From Mailhella sp. (GTDB taxonomy: Bacteria > Desulfobacterota > Desulfovibrionia > Desulfovibrionales > Desulfovibrionaceae), in contig JAGAZG010000067.1 of assembly GCA_017940105.1 (NCBI GenBank), forward strand, positions 1 to 18,491: 18,491 bases of DNA, in the 5' to 3' direction. This document shows, piece after piece, positions 1 to 7,315 of this stretch (positions are counted from its first letter, which is position 1; every line of letters begins with the position of its first letter). The notes beneath the pieces were generated by a model, which was not told where the DNA came from, ran no database searches, and saw only the letters and a list, made by a program, of their open reading frames with translations. Position numbers and translations under genes: made by a program.

Positions 1-1189
1 ATTGCCTTCCTTCTGCTGCCGGCACAAATGGCAGGTGTTCAGGCAGAATTACTTCTTCAGAGCAGGTAACGGCAAGCCCCTGGATAAGATTGCGCAATTC
101 CCTGACGTTGCCAGGCCAGCCGTATGAGAACATCAGCTTTTCTGCTTCAGCAGAAAAAGCCAGCTTTCTGCCATACTTGTGATTATAAAAATCCAGAAAA
201 AAATGTGCCATCGGTAAAATGTCATCCCTGCGTTCACGGAGAGGAGGTATCTCAAGCACGGCGATGCGCAGCCTGTAATACAGGTCGCTGCGAAATTCGC
301 CGTTTCTTATGGCATTTTCCAGATTTTTGTTTGTCGCCGCAATGATGCGGACATCAAGCCTCTTAGGAATCGTCGCACCCACGCGAAGCACTTCTCCATC
401 CTGCAAAAAACGAAGAAGCCGGGTTTGCATGGTTATGGGCAACTCACCTATTTCATCAAGAAATACAGTGCCTGAATTTGCCGCTTCAATAAGCCCGACT
501 TTGCCGTTTCTGTTTGCGCCGGAAAACGTACCGCCAACATAGCCGAAAAGTTCTGTTTCTATAAGGTTGGACGATATGCTGCCGCAGTCGACTTTAATAA
601 ACGGGCAGCCTGATCGCCCGCTTTCCCTGTGTATCCGTTTGGCGAGCACGTCTTTGCCTACGCCGGTTTCGCCCAGTATGAGCACAGGGGCATCTGTTTT
701 GGCGAGAAGGCCGACCTTGCCCCTGAGCTGAGCCATGGAGCGGCTTTGGACTATTTCCGGCATATCGGCGTCCTGCTGCCTCGAGGAGCTGCTTAGCTTG
801 GTAAAAACATCAAGCAGTTCCTTTTGAAATTCGATTTTTCCTTTCAGTTCTTCAAGCCTGCTTTCATCCCTGAGCAGGGTCACGCAAAAGGCTACTTTAC
901 GTCCATGATCAAAGATTGGATGCCCTTCCAAAACAAGCCTGCGTCCATTGGCAAGCGTCTGAACTTTGGTTAAAGGCTTGCCGGTGCGCAGTACTTCCGG
1001 ATTGACAACGCTGTCAAACATGCCTTTGCCGATGAATTCAAGGACATTGTGGCCAACCATGTTCTCGTGACTGACGCCGGTGATTTTTTCATGCATGGCA
1101 TTGACATAAAGCACCTGGCCTTCTGCGTCGGTAACGCAGACTCCGTCGCTGAAAACATCCAGCATCTGGTCAAGATATTCCTGCAGCAT
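1..1189 (-). CDS. PAS-domain sigma-54-dependent transcriptional activator (3' end beyond window)
   Basis: Bacterial enhancer-binding protein that would remodel sigma-54 RNA polymerase using ATP. 396 codons are present. A PAS sensor domain covers about residues 8-110, followed by a short linker with coiled-coil character (about 110-135). The AAA+ domain runs from about 145 to 375, with Walker A GETGVGKD (173-180), Walker B TVFLDEIGELP (241-251) and a GWPGNVREL motif (358-366). The sigma-54-contacting loop reads GTFSGA (220-225) instead of GAFTGA. The C-terminal helix-turn-helix, if present, lies outside the window. The ATG at 1189 has an AGGTG ribosome binding site 5 bases upstream. The gene follows the dctPQM operon on the same strand but is separated from it by a terminator. 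A local role in controlling that operon from its sigma-54 promoter is inferred from position. The ligand sensed by the PAS domain is unknown. Confidence 0.95.
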   Translation of the reverse strand, partial: MLQEYLDQMLDVFSDGVCVTDAEGQVLYVNAMHEKITGVSHENMVGHNVLEFIGKGMFDSVVNPEVLRTGKPLTKVQTLANGRRLVLEGHPIFDHGRKVAFCVTLLRDESRLEELKGKIEFQKELLDVFTKLSSSSRQQDADMPEIVQSRSMAQLRGKVGLLAKTDAPVLILGETGVGKDVLAKRIHRESGRSGCPFIKVDCGSISSNLIETELFGYVGGTFSGANRNGKVGLIEAANSGTVFLDEIGELPITMQTRLLRFLQDGEVLRVGATIPKRLDVRIIAATNKNLENAIRNGEFRSDLYYRLRIAVLEIPPLRERRDDILPMAHFFLDFYNHKYGRKLAFSAEAEKLMFSYGWPGNVRELRNLIQGLAVTCSEEVILPEHLPFVPAAEGRQ

Positions 1190-1210
1190 CGCTTCACCTG
1201 TCTGTTATAT

Positions 1211-1229
1211 GTATTCCATACATGAATAC
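1211..1229. promoter_or_regulatory. Inverted repeat GTATTC-N7-GAATAC upstream of the activator gene
   Basis: A perfect 6-bp inverted repeat with a 7-bp spacer lies 22-40 bp upstream of the activator start codon. A loose sigma-70-like pair on the minus strand (TTGGTA at 1227-1232, TATAAC at 1204-1209, 17-bp spacing) surrounds it, but its predicted start site would fall within the ribosome binding site. An autoregulatory operator is possible. Only the symmetry is directly seen. Confidence 0.35.
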
Positions 1230-1272
1230 CAAGAGCTTTGCAACGAGAGCTGAACATGCTGAATTTACGCAC

Positions 1273-1307
1273 AAAAAAAGCCCTGCCGAGAACCATTTCG
1301 GCAGGGC
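1273..1307 (-). terminator. Rho-independent terminator after dctM
   Basis: A perfect 10-bp stem (1280-1289 with 1298-1307), GC-rich with an 8-base loop, is followed on the minus strand by seven Ts (1279-1273). It lies just after the dctM stop and ends the TRAP operon before the activator gene. Confidence 0.92.
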
Positions 1308-1329
1308 ATGCATTCAACACGTCAAAACG

Positions 1330-2637
1330 CTACGAGCCATACCCGAGTACTTTGGGCAGCCACGTGGCTATTGCCGGGAAGAAGGTAATGGTCAGCACGC
1401 AGAATGTGAGCGTAGCAACATACGGCAGCACGGCGACAGCGTTTCGTTCTACCGAAATGCCTGCGATGCGCGACGAAACAAAGATATTCACGCCAAGGGG
1501 AGGAGTCAGCAGGGCCGTTTCGTTGGTGAGCACAAGTATGACGCCAAAGTGAATCGGGTCGATGCCAAGCTGAATGATTACCGGAAGCAGCACGGGCACC
1601 AGAATGATCAGCGTAGACAGCGTTTCCATGAACATGCCAAGCAGGTACAGCAGGGCAATGATCAGCAGGAGCACGACCGTGGGATTGTGCGTGAACTGGA
1701 AGATGGCGTTGGCCAACATGAGCGGGGCCTGCTCATAGGTGAGTATCTTGCCGAACAGTGTTGAGGAACCGACAATGATGATAACGGTGCCGCAGGTCAT
1801 CACACCTTCAAGCAGGGCGCCATAAAGATGCTTTGGTCGCAGCGTACGGTTGACCACAAAACCAACGAACAGGGCGTACATGATGGCGACAACAGAGGCT
1901 TCGACCGGTGTCGCATATCCGGAATAGATGGAACCGAGAATGATCACCGGAGTCATCAAGGAGAAGAAGCTCTTGCTGAAGAAGCAGGTGCGGATGAACG
2001 TCTTCAGGCTGAATGGCGGTGTGTCGGCATCCCCCTTAAAGCCTTTTTTGCGCGCTATGAAGTATGCCGTGGACATCATGGAGGCGGCCACGAAGAATCC
2101 CGGCAAAAAGCCCGCAGTGAACATTGCCGTGACCGAAAGGTTGCCCAGGATAGCGTAGATGATCATGGGGTTCGACGGCGGGATCATGATGCCGATGGTG
2201 CCGCCTGACGATGCTGCAGCGGCTGCGTAATCGCGTGAATATCCGTTTTTGACCATGGCAGGCACCATAAGAGTGCCGACAGCGGCCACGGTACCCGGTC
2301 CAGAGCCGGAAATGGCGGCAAAGAAGGTGCATGCAAGAATAGTGGTGATGCCAAGGCCGCCATAGGCACGGCCGCAAATCATTTTGGCAACGTTGATGAT
2401 CTGGTTTGTAATATTGCCGTATTCCATGAGTGCGCCGGCAACGACAAAGCAAGGGATAGCCAGCAGGGTAAAAATGTTGATGCCTTCAAAAAGAGCATTG
2501 TGCACTAACGATAGAGGCAAACCGCTGGCCCCGAAAAGCAGTGCCACAGTGGCAGAGATGACCAAAGTCATGAAGATGGGCATGCCGAGGATGAGCATGA
2601 CCGCGAGCGTAAGGAGCGCTATTTGTATGGTCGACAT
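1330..2637 (-). CDS. dctM: TRAP transporter large membrane subunit, DctM type (first system)
   Basis: Large integral membrane subunit of a TRAP transporter, which carries the Na+-coupled transport pathway for an organic anion delivered by DctP. It has 435 residues, normal for the family, and is hydrophobic throughout with the many membrane segments expected for DctM. Recognisable family stretches include the N-terminal LTLAVMLILGMPIFMTLV, SGSGPGTVAAVGTLMVPAM near residue 110, and GGTIGIMIPPSNPMIIYA. The ATG at 2637 comes one base after the dctQ stop, so translation is likely coupled. It is the last gene of dctP-dctQ-dctM and is followed by a terminator. The substrate cannot be read from the sequence. 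Confidence 0.96.
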   Translation of the reverse strand: MSTIQIALLTLAVMLILGMPIFMTLVISATVALLFGASGLPLSLVHNALFEGINIFTLLAIPCFVVAGALMEYGNITNQIINVAKMICGRAYGGLGITTILACTFFAAISGSGPGTVAAVGTLMVPAMVKNGYSRDYAAAAASSGGTIGIMIPPSNPMIIYAILGNLSVTAMFTAGFLPGFFVAASMMSTAYFIARKKGFKGDADTPPFSLKTFIRTCFFSKSFFSLMTPVIILGSIYSGYATPVEASVVAIMYALFVGFVVNRTLRPKHLYGALLEGVMTCGTVIIIVGSSTLFGKILTYEQAPLMLANAIFQFTHNPTVVLLLIIALLYLLGMFMETLSTLIILVPVLLPVIIQLGIDPIHFGVILVLTNETALLTPPLGVNIFVSSRIAGISVERNAVAVLPYVATLTFCVLTITFFPAIATWLPKVLGYGS

Positions 2638-2638
2638 G

Positions 2639-3154
2639 CTAGACGTCCTCCTCGAAGCGCACGAGTGAATTCAGCGTGCCGTTCTTCCAGCGTTTCACAT
2701 AATCCATTACGATGCGAAACGCTGCCAGCGTAAAGCTGCCTGGTATGACCAGCTCGATCCATGCCTTGGCAAAATGCATGGTGGGAGACATTTCAGGGAA
2801 TTCAAAGTCATCGATAATGACGGGGACGCAATTCCACGACACATAGAGCAGGCAAGCTACCCATACGGCATCAATAAAGATGCGGAAGAAAAGACGCCAT
2901 GTGTCGTTCATCCATAAAAACTGTGCCGTCACTCGCACATGGGCGCAACGCTTGGCGGCCAGAGCCGCGCCAAGAAAAACAGACGCGATAAAGGTGTAGC
3001 GCGAGAGCTCTTCCGTCCAGTCGATCGAGGAACCAAGCACCATGCGCACGAGAACCTGAGCTGAGAGGCACAGGATCATCACTGCCAGCGTGGCGCTGCA
3101 AACGATCTCCTCGAAATTATCGTATATTTTTTTCAGCATGTTCATAGTTTTCAC
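2639..3154 (-). CDS. dctQ: TRAP transporter small membrane subunit, DctQ type (first system)
   Basis: Small four-helix membrane subunit that partners DctM. About 171 residues, a usual DctQ size. The family signature is visible as TEELSRYTFIASVFLGAALAAKRCAHVRV: an acidic pair, then Arg, then a helix ending before a His. I chose the GTG at 3154 because GGAG lies 4 bases before it; ATGs at 3145 and 3139 are in frame and are real alternatives. The open frame extends up to 3211, but that part runs towards the attenuator and lacks a ribosome binding site. It is separated from dctP by a strong intercistronic terminator and followed after one base by dctM. Confidence 0.9.
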   Translation of the reverse strand: MKTMNMLKKIYDNFEEIVCSATLAVMILCLSAQVLVRMVLGSSIDWTEELSRYTFIASVFLGAALAAKRCAHVRVTAQFLWMNDTWRLFFRIFIDAVWVACLLYVSWNCVPVIIDDFEFPEMSPTMHFAKAWIELVIPGSFTLAAFRIVMDYVKRWKNGTLNSLVRFEEDV

Positions 3155-3285
3155 GATACTCCGAGATGAAAACCCGAATATTCGGCGATGCGCCACCCTG
3201 CACGGACACATCTGCCATGCTTGCTTGCCGGAGAGGGCAAGTTTTTCATGTCACCTATTGGCGGACATCGTCAGCGCTGAGGCTG

Positions 3286-3330
3286 AAAAAAGCCCGGAAC
3301 ATGGCGCTAAGGCCTGGCCATGCCCCGGGC
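3286..3330 (-). terminator. Intercistronic terminator/attenuator between dctP and dctQ
   Basis: A 14-bp stem (3292-3305 with 3317-3330, including two G-U pairs) with an 11-base loop is followed on the minus strand by six Ts (3291-3286). It begins about 20 bp after the dctP stop. It should end most transcripts after dctP and let a minority continue into dctQM, giving more binding protein than membrane subunits. Confidence 0.88.
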
Positions 3331-3351
3331 CGTTCTTGTTAACTATGCAAA

Positions 3352-4353
3352 CTACTTGCCGTTGATGATGGCCACGGCTTCGTCGACAAGGGCCTTGCCG
3401 CCGACCTTGTCGTAGAACTGGGGCCAGATGCTGCGCGCAGTTTCAACCCACTTGGGTTCGTCAGTCAGCTTGTCGTACTGCATGCCATGATCCATGCAGT
3501 CTTTAAGGGCAACGGCATCCTGTTCTTCTGCCCACGCCCATTCAGCGACCTGAGCTTCCTGAGCAGCCTTGGCAACGAGTGCCTTGGTATCAGCGTCAAG
3601 GCTTCTGTACCACTTTTCGCTGGCCAGGATGGGACCGACCCAGAGCAGATAATGCACTTCAGTGATGTACTTCTGAACTTCCCAGAATTTCATATCGCGG
3701 TTAACGGTATGGGGGTTTTCCTGACCGTCAACGACACCCTGCTGCAGGCCGTTAAAGGTTTCGGACCATGCCAGAGGATGAGGTTCGACGCCCCAGGATT
3801 TGAAAGCGGCGAGCTGCAGCTCAACCGGTGGGACACGGATCTTGAGGCCCTGCAGATCACCCATCTTGGTGATGGGCTTCTTAGAGTTGGTGATGTGGCG
3901 ATAGCCCTGGATCAGCCAGCCGAGGGGACGAACGCGGCCTTCTTTGACCATGCTGGCAGCCAGCTTGTCCATGAAGGGCTGGTTCGTGAAGAGCTTCTTG
4001 GCATCATCCAGCTTGGGGAACATGTAGGGCAGATAAACCACGCCGGCCGAAGGAGCAAAGGGGGTAACGTTGCCGCAGGCAACCACAGAAACGTGCAGTT
4101 CGTTGTCTTTGCACTGCTTCACGTTGGCCTGTTCGTCGCCAAGTGCGCCGCCATAGAACTTCTGGACAGTGATGGCGCCGTTGGATCCCTTTTCAAGGAC
4201 TTCGGCGAACTTGTCGAGACCACACACATGGGCGCTGCCCTGCGGACCTGAAGTGGCGATTTTTATCGTCTGCTTTTTGTACTCGACTGCATGTCCAGTG
4301 CTGACAGCGCCAAGAAGAGCCAAGGCCGCTAAACCACAGATCATACGTTTCAT
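3352..4353 (-). CDS. dctP: TRAP transporter periplasmic substrate-binding protein, DctP type (first system)
   Basis: Periplasmic solute receptor that binds an organic acid and delivers it to DctQM. It has 333 residues with a signal peptide of about 22 residues ending GHA before VEYKK. Family landmarks are GLKIRVPP, whose Arg173 is at the position of the conserved carboxylate-binding arginine, and the later GLQQGVVDGQENP (202-214). The ATG at 4353 has an AAGG-type ribosome binding site upstream. It is the first gene of the operon, about 110 bases downstream of the predicted start site of a sigma-54 promoter. The terminator after it favours high expression. A carboxylate or sulfonate ligand is plausible from the family; the exact substrate is unknown. 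Confidence 0.96.
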   Translation of the reverse strand: MKRMICGLAALALLGAVSTGHAVEYKKQTIKIATSGPQGSAHVCGLDKFAEVLEKGSNGAITVQKFYGGALGDEQANVKQCKDNELHVSVVACGNVTPFAPSAGVVYLPYMFPKLDDAKKLFTNQPFMDKLAASMVKEGRVRPLGWLIQGYRHITNSKKPITKMGDLQGLKIRVPPVELQLAAFKSWGVEPHPLAWSETFNGLQQGVVDGQENPHTVNRDMKFWEVQKYITEVHYLLWVGPILASEKWYRSLDADTKALVAKAAQEAQVAEWAWAEEQDAVALKDCMDHGMQYDKLTDEPKWVETARSIWPQFYDKVGGKALVDEAVAIINGK

Positions 4354-4385
4354 AACATCAACTGCCTTTTTAAAGATTCCACAAA

Positions 4386-4460
4386 GCCCCGCAGGGCAAC
4401 CTCGCCTCAGAATACGGACGGTTACCGTCCTCTACAGGGAATCCGCGTTGCCGGAACCCC
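4386..4460 (-). promoter_or_regulatory. Structured 5' leader of dctP with three hairpins
   Basis: In the predicted untranslated leader, in order of transcription on the minus strand: 4437-4445 pairs with 4452-4460 (one mismatch and one G-U pair), 4416-4421 pairs with 4425-4430, and 4386-4389 pairs with 4394-4397. This may stabilise the mRNA or regulate it. Pairing is read by eye, and the function is inference. Confidence 0.4.
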
Positions 4461-4475
4461 GCTTATTCTCAAATT

Positions 4476-4492
4476 AGCAAAAACCATGCCAA
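4476..4492 (-). promoter_or_regulatory. Sigma-54 (-24/-12) promoter of the first TRAP operon
   Basis: On the minus strand the sequence reads TTGGCATGGTTTTTGCT. It has GG and GC exactly 10 bases apart and agrees with the TGGCACG-N4-TTGC consensus at all but one informative position. Transcription would start near 4465, about 110 bases before dctP. The matching type of activator is encoded at the other end of the same operon. Confidence 0.87.
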
Positions 4493-4510
4493 AATTAAGA
4501 CACAAAACAT

Positions 4511-4526
4511 AAGAACATGCGTTCTT
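4511..4526. promoter_or_regulatory. Inverted repeat AAGAAC-N4-GTTCTT upstream of the sigma-54 promoter
   Basis: A perfect 6-bp inverted repeat with a 4-bp spacer, centred about 54 bp upstream of the predicted start site. It is a candidate regulator site. Activators of sigma-54 usually bind further upstream, so this could also be a repressor site or a chance repeat. Confidence 0.35.
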
Positions 4527-4931
4527 CATCGGCTTTAAAAATTCACAGGACAACTTGTTTAAAGCACTTTCTTATATTCTTGGAAGTCTTATATCAAATA
4601 CTTTTTCTCATTTCAAGTTTTTCACCCGTTTTTTTTAGGAGCTTTCCCATTATTCCTCTTTTTGTTGCGATTTTCCACATTTGTTTGCAAAATTACAACA
4701 TCATTTTTCTGCTATCTTCTTATAATACACCATGTTTATAAGGAATTCTATTCATTGCCGCACAAAGACATTGCAACAGCGCAACATTTTTTGCCTCTTA
4801 TTTTTTCAACAAAAAATTCTGCTTTCCTCGGCTGGTTCCTTTTTTTGCGGGTAGGCCGGCAGGGGAGAAAAAAAACAGCATGCAGAAAATTCGAAGGTGT
4901 TCCGCCAATCATGCCCACGCTTCTAGTGGCG

Positions 4932-6665
4932 TTAGAATTCTTCGCTATTCCGCCTCTTCTGCTCGGAATCTCTTTCAAAATCTTGCCATTTCACAGAGTC
5001 CCGGCGCCTCCAGGTTCCATCTTCAAACATGGCTTTTTCCAGCGCTGAGAAAAGGTTGTCAAGGCCCAGGCCTCCCAGGGCAGAAACAGCCACGGCATCC
5101 GGATGGCAGGCAGCAAGGCAAGGCTTGCTGTCAGAGGGAACCTTATCCCACTTATTGAATACAGTCAGGCGGGGCAGCAATCCAAGTTCCAGTTCTGAAA
5201 GAATTTTTTCGACAGCTTCCATTTGCATCTGCCATTCTGGATGAGATGCATCGATCACATGTATCAGCAAATCTGCCGATTCCAGTTCTTCTAGCGTAGC
5301 CCTGAAGGCCTCTTTCAATTCAGCGGGCAAATTACGGATAAAACCTACCGTATCGGCCAGTACAATTTCTCGTTCCCTTGGAAAACGCAGCCTCCTGGTC
5401 GCAGGGTCAAGCGTGGCAAACAGCTTATCTTCTGTAAGGACATTCGATCGCGTGAGCGCATTAAGCAACGTTGATTTGCCCGCATTCGTATATCCGACCA
5501 GAGCAGCAACCGGAAGACCTTGCCTGGCCCGGTGCTCCCTGGCATGAAAACGGCGGCGGCGCAGAATGTTCAATTCTTCCTTGATGCGTGCGATGCGCTC
5601 CCGCAGACGCCTGCGGTCCAGCTCAAGTTTGGTTTCGCCTCGCCCCTTATTGCCAAAAATGCCTCCGGCAAGTCTGTCCATAGAGTGATTTCTTCCGGAA
5701 AGCCTTGGCAGTTCATATTGCAGGCGGGCCATTTCAACCTGCAGCTTGCCAGCTTTGCTCCCCGCATGCCTGGCAAAAATATCCAGAATAAGCTGCGTGC
5801 GATCTTTCACCCGCCGTTCCGTTACCTCTGACAAGCTCGCAAGCTGGGCTGGACTGAGTTCTCCATCAAAAATTATCAAGGATGCCTGGCCCTGCAGGGC
5901 AAGGACTTCCAATTCTGCAAGCTTGCTCTTGCCAAGTATATGCCTTGGGTGCATCGCCGGCACGCGCTGGATCATTGTGCCCGTCACGGCAATGCCGGCT
6001 GTCCGGGCAAGCTCGGCAAGTTCACCAAGATTTCTTTCCTGAATTCCCCGCGGATCCAAAGAAACCGATACTAGAACAGCTCGTTCTGCATCGGCGTTCT
6101 CACCGGCGGCAACACCATCGCCAAGCACCCGTCCAAGCTCTTCCTCAAGAGCTTCGGCCTGCTCCGTAAAATCTGTATCGACCTTGTCCCAGGGAAGTTC
6201 CGGCCCGACCTCATAAGAAGCTCCTTTCAGACTGCCAGCTGGCGGCAAAAGGTGAGCGCTCTGAAATTTTGCGGGCATACCCCACTCATCGACAGTAAGA
6301 ACGCTTGCAGAATCCAGCCGTAAAAAAAGAAGATCCATCAGGTCTTCATGGGAAAGGCCTTCTGATGAAAGATGGGTATGCAAAAGGCGCAGGCCGCGTA
6401 GTCGGCCAGCGCCAGTTCTGGCATGGGGCAATTCAGGTATGAGTATTGAAGAGGAGTCGCCGACGATGACCATTGCAACCCGGCCATGTCTGTCAAGAAC
6501 AAGTCCGATCTGGCGTGAAACCAGGCGGGACAACGCCGAAAGTTCCCGCGCCTGTTCAATGCTGTATCCGCCGTGCACGGGATAGCGCCTCTGTCCAAGC
6601 CGGGCAAGAGCTTTCAGCTCACTTGGCTTCAGTCCGGCGGTATTTCCTTCAACGCGGGCTGCTAT
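4932..6665 (-). CDS. hflX: Ribosome-associated GTPase HflX (probable AUA start)
   Basis: HflX GTPases bind the 50S subunit and split or rescue stalled ribosomes. Numbered from the AUA codon: the N-terminal HflX domain includes HPRHILGKSKLAELE (about 239-253), followed by a glycine-rich linker GGIFGNKGRGETKLELDRR (about 334-352). The G domain has G1 GYTNAGKST (391-399), G3 DTVGF (438-442) and G4 NKWD (504-507). The first ordinary start in frame is GTG at 6578, but the 29 codons before it encode family-like sequence (ARVEGNTAGLKPSELKALAR). No ATG, GTG or TTG occurs between the upstream in-frame stop and that GTG. The AUA at 6665 has AGGAG 7 bases upstream and overlaps the TAG of the preceding gene by two bases. 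GTG 6578 (548 aa, GAGG 9 bases upstream) is the conservative alternative. It is the last gene of a three-gene minus-strand group. Confidence 0.9.
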   Translation of the reverse strand: MAARVEGNTAGLKPSELKALARLGQRRYPVHGGYSIEQARELSALSRLVSRQIGLVLDRHGRVAMVIVGDSSSILIPELPHARTGAGRLRGLRLLHTHLSSEGLSHEDLMDLLFLRLDSASVLTVDEWGMPAKFQSAHLLPPAGSLKGASYEVGPELPWDKVDTDFTEQAEALEEELGRVLGDGVAAGENADAERAVLVSVSLDPRGIQERNLGELAELARTAGIAVTGTMIQRVPAMHPRHILGKSKLAELEVLALQGQASLIIFDGELSPAQLASLSEVTERRVKDRTQLILDIFARHAGSKAGKLQVEMARLQYELPRLSGRNHSMDRLAGGIFGNKGRGETKLELDRRRLRERIARIKEELNILRRRRFHAREHRARQGLPVAALVGYTNAGKSTLLNALTRSNVLTEDKLFATLDPATRRLRFPREREIVLADTVGFIRNLPAELKEAFRATLEELESADLLIHVIDASHPEWQMQMEAVEKILSELELGLLPRLTVFNKWDKVPSDSKPCLAACHPDAVAVSALGGLGLDNLFSALEKAMFEDGTWRRRDSVKWQDFERDSEQKRRNSEEF

Positions 6666-7255
6666 TGTTCTTCTCCTGCCAACCAGGAAGCTATCATGTC
6701 GTCATATTTGGAGGTTGTGCGGAACGTTGCCGCTGCCATCCTCCTGCGAAAATCCAGGCTTACGCCGCCTTTTTCCATTTCCTGCATGGCTTCGTCATAA
6801 AATGCTGGATCAGAAACGACCAGGACGCTGTTGTAATTTTTGGAAGAAGCCCGCAGCAGGCAAGGTCCGCCGATATCGATCTCTTCGACCATGCCTGCGG
6901 GATCAAGGCCTTTTTCAAGGGCGGATTTAAAATCGTACAGATTCACAACAACCAGGTCAAAAGGCTTGATCTCAAACTCCTCAAGCGTTTTCATATGCCC
7001 GGCATTGTCTTTGTTGGCAAGTATCCCACCATGAATACGAGGATTCAGCGTTTTTACTCTTCCATTGAGAATTTCTGGAAACCCCGTTACATCGCTCACG
7101 GCGGTGACAGGCAGCCCCTGAGCCTGAAGAAATTTCATGGTGCCGCCGGTCGACACAAGCTCAACGCCTTTCTTATGGAGAAATGCGGCAAACTCTGCCA
7201 GGCCGTCCTTATGAGTCACACTCAGCAGCGCGCGCTTGATGACTAAATTTTCCAT
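6662..7255 (-). CDS. purH: Stand-alone IMP cyclohydrolase (PurH N-terminal domain)
   Basis: Catalyses the last step of purine synthesis, closing FAICAR to IMP. The 197 residues match only the MGS-like N-terminal half of bifunctional PurH; the AICAR transformylase half is absent and must be supplied by another gene. Family landmarks: KRALLSVTHKDG (7-18), STGGT (35-39), GRVKTL (65-70), VVVNLY (102-107), EEIDIGGP (124-131) and RASSKN (135-140). Lys68, Tyr107, Asp127 and Lys139 correspond to catalytic residues described in ATIC enzymes. The usual KTLHP reads KTLNP here. The ATG at 7255 has GGGAG close upstream; the open frame extends further but has no ribosome binding site there. It lies 60 bp after the hypothetical gene, and its TAG overlaps the probable hflX start, so the three are likely one operon. 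Confidence 0.94.
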   Translation of the reverse strand: MENLVIKRALLSVTHKDGLAEFAAFLHKKGVELVSTGGTMKFLQAQGLPVTAVSDVTGFPEILNGRVKTLNPRIHGGILANKDNAGHMKTLEEFEIKPFDLVVVNLYDFKSALEKGLDPAGMVEEIDIGGPCLLRASSKNYNSVLVVSDPAFYDEAMQEMEKGGVSLDFRRRMAAATFRTTSKYDDMIASWLAGEEQ

Positions 7256-7315
7256 ATAGCTCCCTTGGTAAATGTGTATGGGTATGTTGCCAGAGGCTGA
7301 CATGAATGGCAAGTT

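Larger units (their letters stand above)
4354..4931. other. 578-bp gene-free regulatory region upstream of the first TRAP operon
   Basis: No convincing gene. The part from about 4500 to 4870 is AT-rich. The region holds the structured dctP leader, the sigma-54 promoter and several symmetric repeats. TCTTATAT occurs twice as direct repeats (4570-4577 and 4587-4594). CTTATAA-N10-TTATAAG is an inverted repeat at 4719-4742. A near match to the IHF consensus lies at 4592-4604. Short frames here lack ribosome binding sites. Downstream of hflX a run of eight Ts on the minus strand (about 4868-4875) follows only a weak hairpin. Confidence 0.6.

Noticed and set aside
1222..1764. 180-codon open frame on the plus strand
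   Set aside because: Opposite dctM and its terminator; rich in Gln, His and Arg as expected from reading a membrane protein gene backwards.
3487..4251. 254-codon open frame on the plus strand, opposite dctP
   Set aside because: It lies wholly antisense to a well-supported DctP and has no ribosome binding site or family-like sequence; it is a shadow of codon bias.
4517..5048. Two overlapping plus-strand frames (74 and 128 codons) in the AT-rich gap
   Set aside because: No ribosome binding site. The hydrophobic look comes from T-rich sequence, and the second frame runs into hflX antisense.
6473..7246. 257-codon open frame on the plus strand across hflX and purH
   Set aside because: Antisense to two recognised genes, spans their junction and resembles no family.
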